This document shows positions 8,234 to 16,520 of a DNA stretch of 64,000 nt, in pieces. The stretch spans positions 37,928 through 101,927 of the forward strand of contig NZ_SLXB01000011.1 of the NCBI RefSeq assembly GCF_004342845.1, written 5' to 3'. The notes below the pieces were generated by a model that did not search any database, was not told the origin of the DNA, and saw nothing but the letters and a program-made list of their open reading frames with translations. The position numbers and the translations under genes were made by a program. The DNA comes from Prevotella heparinolytica (lineage in GTDB: Bacteria > Bacteroidota > Bacteroidia > Bacteroidales > Bacteroidaceae). Every line of letters starts with the position of its first letter. Position 1 is the first letter of the stretch.

Positions 8234-9166
8234 TTACTTTTTGTGAGGGGTTTCACGCAATGTGTAGATTTTGGAACTCCATGGCGAATAGCTGCGTTTT
8301 ACACGCGTAATGGTAAGCACGGTGTCTTCCACGTCGTGTACGTCGCTTTGCATTTCGTGCATAGCCATGGCAATGGCGGCAAACACCTCGCCCGGAGCTT
8401 GTCCGAGTTGTTTCTCTTTGGCTTCCTGTTTGTCGGTGATACCTTTTGCTGTCATAGCATTGCGTGCGCTGAGGTTCACGGAAATCTTACCTACGATTTT
8501 GAATGAAATGTAAAGCAATATCAAACCAAAGAATACCACACTCATGGCCGAAATGGACATACCGATACCTGTGTTGTCATGTTCCTCAAACTTCTCCATC
8601 TTGGCATTGCTGTCGATGGTTTTGTTGTTGGTGCTTGGCGTCACATACTTGTCTGCACTTTCGCCTTTTACTTCCCATTCGGATGAAGCGTCACTGACGC
8701 GTGCGTACGATTGATTGGCTTTAAGGGTGTTGCCCGGTACAATAATCTGATCCAGCAAACTCTTGCCGGAGTCGTATAGTCCAATCCAGTTGACATTCAA
8801 CGTGTCCAGCTTGAAGTTGGTATGGAATGTTCCGCGTCTCGGTTCTCCGTCAGCCCAGAAGAGTGCATGTTGGCGTGGTTTTACCAGTGTCAGGACATCA
8901 CCTTTGGGGATGAAATAAGTAACGGTATCATTACCCGGACTCCAATGTTTCAGGTAGCAGCCGGCCAAGTCGGCACTGCCATATGATTTATTGAATATTT
9001 CAACCCATGCACAGTGTACGCCATAGTCGTCTTGGTAGTTACTTTCGTTGTTAACCAGCACTTCGTTCAGCAATAGCTTTTTGTTGGATTTCTGTTCTCC
9101 GCAGGAAGAGCAAAGGCAGGCCACCAGTAACAATGAAAGAAATATTCCGATTTTTGTTTTGTTCAT
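8234..9166 (-). CDS. Lamin-tail-domain / OadG gamma-subunit fusion lipoprotein
   Basis: A 310-residue protein whose signal peptide ends in LCSSC, giving a lipidated Cys near residue 22. Residues about 33-150 resemble a lamin-tail domain (LLLNEVLVNN, WVEIFNKS, ADLAGCYL, PRQHALFWADGE). A later transmembrane helix (about 205-228) is followed by a cytoplasmic tail, as in the small OadG gamma subunit of Na+-pumping decarboxylases. Gamma subunits tie the soluble carboxyltransferase to the membrane beta subunit. Here a large periplasmic module has been added. The frame is open up to 9424, but the ATG at 9166 precedes a clean signal peptide and avoids overlap with the carboxyltransferase gene. Confidence 0.8.
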   Translation of the reverse strand: MNKTKIGIFLSLLLVACLCSSCGEQKSNKKLLLNEVLVNNESNYQDDYGVHCAWVEIFNKSYGSADLAGCYLKHWSPGNDTVTYFIPKGDVLTLVKPRQHALFWADGEPRRGTFHTNFKLDTLNVNWIGLYDSGKSLLDQIIVPGNTLKANQSYARVSDASSEWEVKGESADKYVTPSTNNKTIDSNAKMEKFEEHDNTGIGMSISAMSVVFFGLILLYISFKIVGKISVNLSARNAMTAKGITDKQEAKEKQLGQAPGEVFAAIAMAMHEMQSDVHDVEDTVLTITRVKRSYSPWSSKIYTLRETPHKK

Positions 9167-9197
9167 AATCGTTCTTGTTTTAGTGTAAAAAGCCTGA

Positions 9198-10751
9198 TTA
9201 CAAAGGAATATTACCATGTTTTTTGGCCGGGTTGGACAATTTTTTTGTTTGCAGCTGCTGCAAGGCGCGGATAATGCGGAAACGCGTGTTGCGCGGTTCG
9301 ATGACATCGTCGATGTAGCCGTACTTGGCTGCATTGTAAGGATTGGCAAACAGCTTGGTATACTCGGCTTCTTTCTCTGCCAGGAACTGTGCCGGATTTT
9401 CTTGATCTTTGGCTTCGCGGGCATACAACACCTCTACGGCACCTGCGCCACCCATTACGGCGATTTCAGCAGTAGGCCAAGCATAGTTCATGTCACCGCG
9501 GAGCTGCTTACAGCTCATCACAATGTGCGAACCGCCGTACGATTTGCGAAGAGTGATGGTTACTTTGGGCACAGTGGCTTCACCGTAAGCATACAGCAAC
9601 TTGGCGCCGTGCAAAATGACACCGTTGTATTCTTGTCCTGTTCCGGGAAGGAAGCCCGGCACGTCTACCAACGAAACAATGGGGATATTGAAAGCATCGC
9701 AGAAGCGGACAAAACGGGCGCCTTTGCGAGAAGCGTTGCTGTCGAGCACACCTGCCAGATACTTGGGCTGGTTGGCTACAATACCTACTGATTGTCCGTT
9801 GAATCGTGCAAAGCCGATGATAATATTCTTGGAATAGTCTTTCTGGATTTCGAGGAACTCGCCGTTATCTACGATGGCACCGATTACTTCGTACATATCG
9901 TAAGGCTTGTTCGGATTGTCGGGGATGATGTCGTTCAGGGAATCTTCCAGACGATCGATCGGGTCAGTGCAATCTGCATAGGGGGCTTCTTCCAAGTTGT
10001 TCTGTGGGATATAGCTTAACAGCTTGCGGATCAAAGCCAAAGCTTCTTCTTCTGTCTTGGCGGTGAAGTGTGTCACACCCGATTTGGTAGAGTGAACGCT
10101 GGCTCCGCCCAGATTTTCCTGGCTCACGTCTTCGCCTGTCACTGTCTTAACAACCTTCGGTCCTGTGAGGAACATGTAAGAGGTACCTTCCATCATTAGC
10201 GTGAAGTCTGTAAGGGCGGGGGAGTAAACCGCACCACCGGCACAAGGGCCGAAGATTCCGGAGATTTGAGGAATGACTCCGGAAGCAAGGATGTTGCGTT
10301 GGAAGATTTCAGCGTAACCAGCTAATGCGTTGATGCCTTCCTGGATACGTGCGCCACCTGAATCGTTGATACCGATACAAGGTGCGCCCATCTTCATGGC
10401 CTGATCCATAATCTTGCAGATTTTCAAAGACATGGTTTCGGACAATGAACCGGCAGAAACTGTAAAATCTTGTGCAAAGATATAAACCAAACGACCTTCG
10501 ATTGTTCCGCAGCCGGTTACTACACCATCGCCGGGATAATGTTTCTTCTCCATGTCGAAGTTGGTGCATCGGTGTTCTACGAACATATCCATTTCTTCGA
10601 AACTTCCTTCATCGAGAAGCATGGATATACGCTCGCGGGCCGTATATTTACCCTTCTCGTGTTGCTTTGCAATCGCTTTTTCACCACCACCCATACGTGC
10701 GGCGGCACGGCGGTCTATAAGCTCTTTAATCTTTTCAAGTTGATTACTCAT
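9198..10751 (-). CDS. mmdA: Methylmalonyl-CoA decarboxylase alpha subunit (carboxyltransferase)
   Basis: A 517-residue cytoplasmic carboxyltransferase of the propionyl-CoA carboxylase beta / MmdA family. It moves the carboxyl group of (S)-methylmalonyl-CoA to biotin, leaving propionyl-CoA. N-terminal and C-terminal crotonase-like halves are visible, with CoA/carboxybiotin-binding signatures [11 protein letters not shown] and [14 protein letters not shown] in the first half and [19 protein letters not shown] and [19 protein letters not shown] in the second. The preceding gene encodes the epimerase supplying the S isomer; the following genes supply the gamma, biotin and beta subunits. Confidence 0.95.
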   Translation of the reverse strand: MSNQLEKIKELIDRRAAARMGGGEKAIAKQHEKGKYTARERISMLLDEGSFEEMDMFVEHRCTNFDMEKKHYPGDGVVTGCGTIEGRLVYIFAQDFTVSAGSLSETMSLKICKIMDQAMKMGAPCIGINDSGGARIQEGINALAGYAEIFQRNILASGVIPQISGIFGPCAGGAVYSPALTDFTLMMEGTSYMFLTGPKVVKTVTGEDVSQENLGGASVHSTKSGVTHFTAKTEEEALALIRKLLSYIPQNNLEEAPYADCTDPIDRLEDSLNDIIPDNPNKPYDMYEVIGAIVDNGEFLEIQKDYSKNIIIGFARFNGQSVGIVANQPKYLAGVLDSNASRKGARFVRFCDAFNIPIVSLVDVPGFLPGTGQEYNGVILHGAKLLYAYGEATVPKVTITLRKSYGGSHIVMSCKQLRGDMNYAWPTAEIAVMGGAGAVEVLYAREAKDQENPAQFLAEKEAEYTKLFANPYNAAKYGYIDDVIEPRNTRFRIIRALQQLQTKKLSNPAKKHGNIPL

Positions 10752-10827
10752 ATTCTTATTAATGATTTATGATTTATAAACTATGATATACTGATGCATG
10801 ATTTATGACGGCGACGTCTTTATAAAT

Positions 10828-11241
10828 CTATCCTTTCTCGCAGAGTTCAGTCAGTACGCCGAGCGTTGATTTCGGATGCAGGAATGCTATGTTCATGCTT
10901 TCTGCACCTTTGCGTGGAGCCTTGTCGATGAGACGGATGCCTTTCTCCTCAGATTCTGCAAGAGCGTTGGCCACGCCGTCTTCCACAGCAAATGCCAGAT
11001 GGTGCATACCGCCGTTTCCGTTGTTCTTCTCAATGAATTTGGCAATGGTGCTCTCAGGAGAAGTAGGTTCCAGTAACTCAATCTTTACGTCGCCTACTTT
11101 CAGAAAGGCTGTTCTAACTTTCTGGTCTTCTACTGTTTCAATGTTGTAGCATTTCAGACCAAGAACGTTTTCATAATACGGAAGGGCTTCCTCGATACTT
11201 TTAACGGCGATGCCCAAATGTTCAATGTGTGAAATCTTCAT
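10828..11241 (-). CDS. mce: Methylmalonyl-CoA epimerase
   Basis: A 137-residue vicinal-oxygen-chelate (glyoxalase-fold) protein with two beta-alpha-beta-beta-beta modules. The metal ligands of the family are visible: the His in IEHLGIAV, the His in MHHLAFAV and the Glu near the end (VLTELCEKG). It interconverts (R)- and (S)-methylmalonyl-CoA. It is the first gene of the leftward operon and completes the succinate-to-propionate route together with a mutase encoded elsewhere. No perfect TAnnTTTG promoter was found upstream; TTTCTTTG (minus strand, about 11290-11297) is the nearest match. Confidence 0.93.
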   Translation of the reverse strand: MKISHIEHLGIAVKSIEEALPYYENVLGLKCYNIETVEDQKVRTAFLKVGDVKIELLEPTSPESTIAKFIEKNNGNGGMHHLAFAVEDGVANALAESEEKGIRLIDKAPRKGAESMNIAFLHPKSTLGVLTELCEKG

Positions 11242-11379
11242 AACTGTATTATTTAATGTTACTTATAGTGTTTCTTAAGGTGTAAAACAGCACAAAGAAA
11301 GAAAAATCTTCCTTAATAAAGAAATTTTTCGCCAAATAATTCGTGAAGAATGGTGCTCATTCAATTCTTTGCAGAATTA

Positions 11380-11679
11380 TATCTGAGTTCGGGATAAGTG
11401 GTTGCTTTTGCTAAAGATGAGGGGGTGGATCCTGTCGGGCGGATATTTCCTGAATGCACCGGTTTACGGTGATTGGGGAGAAGAGAGCCTTTCAGACCGA
11501 CCGCCCTTCCCCTGTCTGACAGCTGCAATCCTTTGTCGTGACAGAGGCAAGTGTTCAAGCCGACAGACACAAGTGTCTGACAAGGAAGGGGTGAATGTCT
11601 GATAACCAATGGAGTTTGACTCTAAAATACAAGCCGCCGGGTGAGGTTGTCGACCCGCTTCTTATCCCGAATTCAGATA
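11380..11679 (+). repeat. MITE-like element with 22-bp internal units, copy A
   Basis: Exactly 300 bp bounded by inverted ends: TATCTGAGTTCGGGATAAG at 11380-11398 and its complement (A for G at one place) at 11661-11679. The interior has four 22-bp units starting at 11518, 11540, 11562 and 11584 (GACAGCTGCAA.., GACAGAGGCAA.., GACAGACACAAGTGTCTGAC.., GGAAGGGGTG..). Related copies lie at 35174-35457 (inverted) and 50817-51164. No transposase is encoded. The 713-bp gap between mce and the efflux gene is otherwise occupied by the sigma-54 regulatory region. Confidence 0.85.
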
Positions 11680-11836
11680 ATTATGATAGGGAAGAAGGAG
11701 TTGCATCGTTTCAAAGCCGTGTAAAGGTGTCCTTATACGAAGAAAACGCAGGCTTGATACGGAGGATACCTACTTGTAAAAGATGTGTATTAATGATTTT
11801 CATTTTCTGAAAAATGGGAGAAAAAGCTGCAAAGGC

Positions 11837-11875
11837 CGTCCGTAAACGAACAATCGGAGTGTCCGAAAACGAACA
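11837..11875 (+). promoter_or_regulatory. Paired palindromic upstream activator sites
   Basis: Two imperfect palindromes, CGTCCGTAAACGAACA (11837-11852) and TGTCCGAAAACGAACA (11860-11875), share the half-site TGTYCG separated by 4 bp and are 23 bp apart start to start. They are centred about 65 and 88 bp upstream of the predicted sigma-54 start, where enhancer-binding proteins usually bind. The likely ligand is the NtrC-type regulator encoded at 13542-14897; this is an inference. Confidence 0.65.
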
Positions 11876-11906
11876 CCCATGCCGTTTGTGTGCGCTCCGG
11901 CTTGCT

Positions 11907-11922
11907 TGGCATGGTCTTTGCC
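11907..11922 (+). promoter_or_regulatory. Sigma-54 (-24/-12) promoter of the efflux gene
   Basis: TGGCATGGTCTTTGCC fits TGGCAC-N5-TTGC, with GG at 11908-11909 and GC at 11920-11921. Transcription would start near 11933, 22 bp before the ATG. A sigma-54-dependent activator is encoded two genes on. Confidence 0.7.
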
Positions 11923-11954
11923 TTTTTTGTCAATGATTATTTTAAAGACCTGAC

Positions 11955-13442
11955 ATGAAAAGAAAGACTTTACTTGCAATTTGCCTCTGGATGCCGTTGG
12001 CAATCATGGCACAGAACGATACGGCGGGACATGACCGCAACATGACTTTGACGGAAGCCATTGCTTTGGCGCGTTTGCAGTCTGTGGATGCCGCCGTTGC
12101 GTTGAATGAACTGAAAACGGCTTATTGGGAATATCGTACCTTTCGGGCCGATTTGCTACCGGAAGTAAATTTTATAGGAACATTACCTAATTATAATAAG
12201 TCGTACAGTACTTATCAAAATTCTGATGGTTCTTATGGTTTTGTGCGTAACAATACACTGGGCCTGTCGGGAAAATTTTCTATCGATCAGAATATCTGGG
12301 TTACGGGAGGGCGGTTGTCGCTGACTTCATCTCTTAATTTTATCAGGCAATTAGGCTCCGGAGGCACCAAGCAATTTATGTCTGTGCCTGTGAACCTTGA
12401 ACTGAAACAGCCCATTTTCGGGGTAAACAATTTGAAATGGAACCGCCGTATCGAGCCGGTGCGTTATGCAGAGGCCAAGGCCGCTTTTGTTACCGCCACG
12501 GAGGAAGTGACAATGAAAGCCATCACCTACTTCTTCCAGTTACTTCTGGCCAAAGAATCACTTGCTACGGCAAGGCAGAACAAAGCAAATGCCGACCGCC
12601 TTTACGAAGTGGCCATAGCCAAGCGAAAGATGGGGCAGATTTCGGAAAATGATTTGCTCCAGCTCCGGCTGAATGCACTGCAAGGCAAGGCCGATGTGAC
12701 AGAGGCGGAAAGCAATCTGAATGCTAAGATGTTCCGGCTTCGCTCTTTCCTCGGGGTGTCTGAACAGGAAAATTTAAATCCTGTGCTTCCGGCTTCCGTT
12801 CCCGATATTAATATGGAGTACGACCGTGTGCTGAATAAGGCCTTGGAACGCAATTCGTTTGCGCAGAACATACGTCGCCGGCAGTTGGAGGCCGATTACG
12901 CGGTGGCCGCAGCGCGGGGAAATCTGAGGAGTGTTGATTTGTTCGCCAGTGTGGGATATACCGGGCAGAACCAGAGACTGTCGGCTGCCTATCGGGATTT
13001 GCTTGATAATCAAATAGTACAGGTGGGGGTTAAAATACCGATTCTCGATTGGGGTAAGCGACGCGGCAAAGTGCAGGTGGCAAAGAGCAATCGGGAAGTT
13101 GTCCTATCAAGGATTCGGCAGGAACAGATGGATTTCAATCAAGATATTTTCTTGTTGGTGGCCAAGTTCAATAATCAGGCAGAGCAATTAAGTATTGCCG
13201 AGGAAGCGGATGTCATTGCCGAGAAGCGTTATAGGACAAGTGTGGAAACTTTCATGATTGGTAAAATCAGTACGCTCGACTTGAACGATGCGCAAAATTC
13301 CAAAGATGAAGCCCGTCAAAAACATATTTCCGAACTATATGATTATTGGTATTATTTGTATCAACTCCGTAGCTTGACACTGTGGGATTTTGAACGAGAC
13401 ACGGAATTGGAAGCCGATTTTGAAGATATCATAAGAAAGTAG
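11955..13442 (+). CDS. TolC-family outer-membrane efflux protein
   Basis: A 495-residue protein with a signal peptide (cut near AQNDTAG) and the two tandem outer-membrane-efflux repeats of the TolC family, rich in long alpha-helices (for example KANADRLYEVAIAKRKMGQI and VAEKRY-like segments in both halves). It forms the trimeric outer-membrane and periplasmic duct of a tripartite pump. No membrane-fusion or inner-membrane pump gene is adjacent, so its partners lie elsewhere. It is preceded by a sigma-54 promoter and two palindromic sites and followed after 99 bp by the sigma-54 activator gene. Confidence 0.9.
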   Translation: MKRKTLLAICLWMPLAIMAQNDTAGHDRNMTLTEAIALARLQSVDAAVALNELKTAYWEYRTFRADLLPEVNFIGTLPNYNKSYSTYQNSDGSYGFVRNNTLGLSGKFSIDQNIWVTGGRLSLTSSLNFIRQLGSGGTKQFMSVPVNLELKQPIFGVNNLKWNRRIEPVRYAEAKAAFVTATEEVTMKAITYFFQLLLAKESLATARQNKANADRLYEVAIAKRKMGQISENDLLQLRLNALQGKADVTEAESNLNAKMFRLRSFLGVSEQENLNPVLPASVPDINMEYDRVLNKALERNSFAQNIRRRQLEADYAVAAARGNLRSVDLFASVGYTGQNQRLSAAYRDLLDNQIVQVGVKIPILDWGKRRGKVQVAKSNREVVLSRIRQEQMDFNQDIFLLVAKFNNQAEQLSIAEEADVIAEKRYRTSVETFMIGKISTLDLNDAQNSKDEARQKHISELYDYWYYLYQLRSLTLWDFERDTELEADFEDIIRK

Positions 13443-13511
13443 GCAGACTTGTCTGTATTCTTTTTTTGTGAAACTTACTCCTGCTTTATGGTGATAATCA
13501 TAAAAAAAGCA

Positions 13512-13519
13512 TAATTTTG
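13512..13519 (+). promoter_or_regulatory. Housekeeping promoter of the NtrC-type regulator
   Basis: TAATTTTG matches TAnnTTTG and lies 22 bp before the ATG at 13542. It would let the regulator and kinase be made independently of the sigma-54 promoter. No well-spaced -33 element is obvious. Confidence 0.45.
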
Positions 13520-13541
13520 TAGGGAACAAACCGTAGACTTT

Positions 13542-14897
13542 ATGATATTGATAATAGATGACGACAGTGCCGTGCGCTCTTCTCTCAGTTTTATGCTGAA
13601 GCGTGCCGGTTATGAGGTGAAAACAGCTCCGAATCCTCGTGAGGCTATGGAAATAGTGAGGAGCGAGACCCCTGCATTGATTTTGATGGATATGAATTTC
13701 ACTCTTTCCACCACGGGTGAAGAGGGGCTTACACTGTTGAAACAGGTAAAAGTGTTCCATCCTGATGTGCCTGTTATTCTGATGACGGCGTGGGGAAGCA
13801 TTCAGCTGGCTGTGCAGGGAATGCAGGCGGGGGCATTCGACTTCATCACCAAGCCTTGGAATAATGCAGCCCTTTTGCAACGCATCGAGACGGCTCTTGC
13901 ACTTTCTTCTCCATCCGAAGGAGGGTGTGGGGCGCAGGGAATGTCGCTGAACCGCAGCCATATCATCGGTAAGTCAAAAGGGCTGATGGAGGTGCTGGAT
14001 ACCGTGGCACGCATTGCCCCTACCAATGCTTCCGTGCTGATTACGGGCGAAAGCGGGACAGGAAAAGAGTTGATTGCCGAAGCCATACATATCAACAGTC
14101 GGCGTGCGAAGCAACCTTTTGTCAAAGTCAATCTTGGCGGTATCTCTCAGAGCTTGTTCGAAAGCGAAATGTTCGGGCATAAGAAAGGGGCGTTTACCGA
14201 TGCGAGTACCGACCGTATAGGGCGTTTTGAACTGGCCAATAAAGGTACCATCTTTCTGGATGAGATAGGCGATCTTGATTTATCCTGTCAGGTAAAGCTG
14301 CTGCGTGTGTTGCAGGATCAGACGTTCGAAGTGTTGGGCGACAGTCGTCCGCGTAGGGCTGACGTGCGTGTGGTTTCGGCCACTAATGCCGATTTGTCCA
14401 AGATGGTTTCCGAACGCACGTTCCGCGAAGACCTCTTCTATCGTATAAACCTGATTACCGTAAAACTTCCTTCCTTAAGGGAACGGCGCGAAGACATACC
14501 TTTGTTGGCACGTCACTTTGCCGATCGTCAGGCGGAAATCAACGGCTTGCCGCATACCGATTTTTCGGCGGATGCCTTGAACTTCCTGTCACACCTGCCT
14601 TATCCGGGCAATATACGCGAACTGAAGAATCTGGTGGAGCGCACCATCCTGATTTGTGGAAAAACTGTGCTCGATGCCTCCGACTTTGATTCCCAATGCC
14701 AGAGGCGTGACGAGCCGGCAAAAGCCTCTGAAAGAACAGCGTTTGCAGGTATGACACTGGACGAGATAGAGCGGCAGACGATTTTGCAGGCGTTGGAACA
14801 GCATAAGGGTAATCTCAGCCAAGTAGCTGTAGCGTTGGGCATCAGTCGTGCTGCACTATATCGGAGGCTGGAAAAATATAATATAAATTATGAATGA
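13542..14897 (+). CDS. Sigma-54-dependent response regulator, NtrC family
   Basis: A 451-residue activator with three parts. A receiver domain (1-120) has phospho-acceptor D50 in LILMDMNF and a KPW lysine motif. An AAA+ domain (about 145-370) has Walker A GESGTGKE, the GAFTDA loop that contacts sigma-54 and Walker [12 protein letters not shown]-terminal Fis-type helix-turn-helix ends in [14 protein letters not shown]. Phosphorylated protein would bind upstream sites and open sigma-54 promoters. The two palindromes before the efflux gene are the obvious target. The sensor kinase follows after 46 bp. Confidence 0.95.
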   Translation: MILIIDDDSAVRSSLSFMLKRAGYEVKTAPNPREAMEIVRSETPALILMDMNFTLSTTGEEGLTLLKQVKVFHPDVPVILMTAWGSIQLAVQGMQAGAFDFITKPWNNAALLQRIETALALSSPSEGGCGAQGMSLNRSHIIGKSKGLMEVLDTVARIAPTNASVLITGESGTGKELIAEAIHINSRRAKQPFVKVNLGGISQSLFESEMFGHKKGAFTDASTDRIGRFELANKGTIFLDEIGDLDLSCQVKLLRVLQDQTFEVLGDSRPRRADVRVVSATNADLSKMVSERTFREDLFYRINLITVKLPSLRERREDIPLLARHFADRQAEINGLPHTDFSADALNFLSHLPYPGNIRELKNLVERTILICGKTVLDASDFDSQCQRRDEPAKASERTAFAGMTLDEIERQTILQALEQHKGNLSQVAVALGISRAALYRRLEKYNINYE

Positions 14898-14943
14898 CGG
14901 ATGAAACGCCATGCGTCATTTGTACTTATAATCATCACGAACC

Positions 14944-16257
14944 GTGCGTATTAAATTTTTCTTTTTCATCCTTGTCCTTTTTTTATTGGCTCTGAGCGGA
15001 GTGCTGGCTTATATACTGGACGGAAAACAATCCTTGCATCTTTATTTGCTGGAGGGACTCATCGTTTTTATTCTGGTCTATCTGATAGTGTTCTATAATA
15101 AAATAGTGAAACCGATGAACACAATCGGAAGTGGCATGGAGTTGTTGCGCGAACAAGACTTCAGCAGTCGGCTTAGCCGGGTGGGGCAATATGAGGCAGA
15201 CCGCATTGTGAATATCTTTAACCGTATGATGGAACAGCTCAAAAATGAGCGTTTGCGGCTGCGTGAGCAGAATCACTTTCTGGATTTGTTGATTCAGGCC
15301 TCGCCGATGGGAGTAATTATTACCACACTCGACGGTGATGTGTCGCAATTGAACCCGATGGCGGTGAAAATGCTGGGAGTGCGGCCGGAGGAAGCCATGA
15401 ACAAACAGTTGGGGCAAATAGATTCTCCTTTGGCGGCAGAGTTGGCTGCAATCCCTAAAGAGATGACTTCGGTGGTGCGTCTCAATGATTCCAATATTTA
15501 CAAGTGTACCCATTCTTCATTTGTTGACAGAGGGTTCAAGCACCCGTTTTTCTTGATAGAGCGCATGACGGAGGAGGTGATGCGTGCCGAGAAACGTGCG
15601 TATGAGAAAGTAATCCGAATGATTGCGCACGAAGTGAACAATACCACTGCCGGCATCACCTCTACGCTCGATACAGTGGAGCAGGCGCTTTCCGAAGAGA
15701 GCGGGATGGAAGATATTTGCGACGTGATGCGCGTCTGTACCGACCGTTGCTTCTCCATGAGCCGTTTCATCACTCGCTTTGCCGACGTGGTAAAGATTCC
15801 CGAACCTACATTGTCTCCTGTCCGGCTGAATGAGCTGGTATCTATGTGCAAGCGCTTTATGGAAGGTATGTGCAATGACCGCAATATCTCTTTGCAGTTG
15901 GAGTGTAATCCGGAGGTTGACATGGTTCGCCTTGACGTATCTCTTTTTGAACAGGTCTTGGTGAACATCATCAAGAATGCTGTCGAAAGCATAGAAAGCA
16001 ATTCTGATAATATGCAGAAACCGGGAGAAATAATCGTGAGGACCGCAACTCCCGTTTCCGTTGAGGTCATTGACAATGGCCCCGGCATAAGCAAGGAAGT
16101 GGAGGCAAAACTCTTCAGTCCCTTCTTCTCTACTAAACCGCACGGGCAGGGAATCGGGTTAGTGTTTATCCGGGAGGTTTTGAGCCGACATGGATGTACT
16201 TTTTCTCTGCGTACTTACAACGACGGATTGACCCGCTTCCGTATATCATTTCCGTGA
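14944..16257 (+). CDS. Membrane sensor histidine kinase paired with the NtrC-type regulator
   Basis: A 437-residue kinase. Two membrane helices at about 5-23 and 33-52 leave almost no periplasmic loop, so the signal is probably sensed in the membrane or cytoplasm. A HAMP-like linker, a PAS domain (about 110-210) and a dimerisation/phospho-acceptor helix follow, with H229 in MIAHEVNN. The ATPase domain carries NIIKNAVESI (N box), VIDNGPGIS (G1) and GQGIGLVFIREVL (G2). The start is GTG at 14944, before the first hydrophobic helix. HEVNN matches NtrB-like kinases. Confidence 0.9.
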   Translation: MRIKFFFFILVLFLLALSGVLAYILDGKQSLHLYLLEGLIVFILVYLIVFYNKIVKPMNTIGSGMELLREQDFSSRLSRVGQYEADRIVNIFNRMMEQLKNERLRLREQNHFLDLLIQASPMGVIITTLDGDVSQLNPMAVKMLGVRPEEAMNKQLGQIDSPLAAELAAIPKEMTSVVRLNDSNIYKCTHSSFVDRGFKHPFFLIERMTEEVMRAEKRAYEKVIRMIAHEVNNTTAGITSTLDTVEQALSEESGMEDICDVMRVCTDRCFSMSRFITRFADVVKIPEPTLSPVRLNELVSMCKRFMEGMCNDRNISLQLECNPEVDMVRLDVSLFEQVLVNIIKNAVESIESNSDNMQKPGEIIVRTATPVSVEVIDNGPGISKEVEAKLFSPFFSTKPHGQGIGLVFIREVLSRHGCTFSLRTYNDGLTRFRISFP

Positions 16258-16270
16258 TGTGTTTTTACGC

Positions 16271-16372
16271 TTGTACAAGTGTGAGGCTACGGTTGTACAA
16301 GCGTAACCCTATACTTGTACAACCGTAGCCTTACAGTTGTACAAGTGAGGGCTTACACTTGTATAAGTGTAA
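16271..16372. repeat. 22-bp-period palindromic array (array II)
   Basis: The 8-bp palindrome TTGTACAA occurs at 16271, 16293, 16315 and 16337, and as TTGTATAA at 16359, exactly 22 bp apart. The 14-bp stretches between are variable but G/T/A-biased (GTGTGAGGCTACGG, GCGTAACCCTATAC and so on). It sits where the kinase gene and paaK converge. The remaining 16.38-16.52 kb holds nothing recognisable. Confidence 0.95.
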
Positions 16373-16520
16373 ATCGCTCATTCTTAGTATGTGAATTTGA
16401 GGTTGTGTACATGCGATTGTCCCCTCATCCCTTTCTTGCATAGATTGTATGCGGAGCTTGGAACAAGGGGAATTATCTTGGTGTTTCGTAACCTTGTTAT
16501 AGTTGCGGAGGCTTTTATGT

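Noticed and set aside
11402..11602. Short open frames within the MITE-like copies (also at 35266-35541 and 50646-51095)
   Set aside because: They are not conserved between the three copies and are broken by the variable 22-bp units.
14506..14523. Sigma-54-like sequence TGGCACGTCACTTTGC
   Set aside because: It lies inside the NtrC-type coding sequence and its spacing is one base too long.
16271..16372. CRISPR array
   Set aside because: Repeats are 8 bp with 14-bp gaps, far too short for CRISPR repeat-spacer units, and no cas genes are present. The same applies to the other 22-23 bp arrays.
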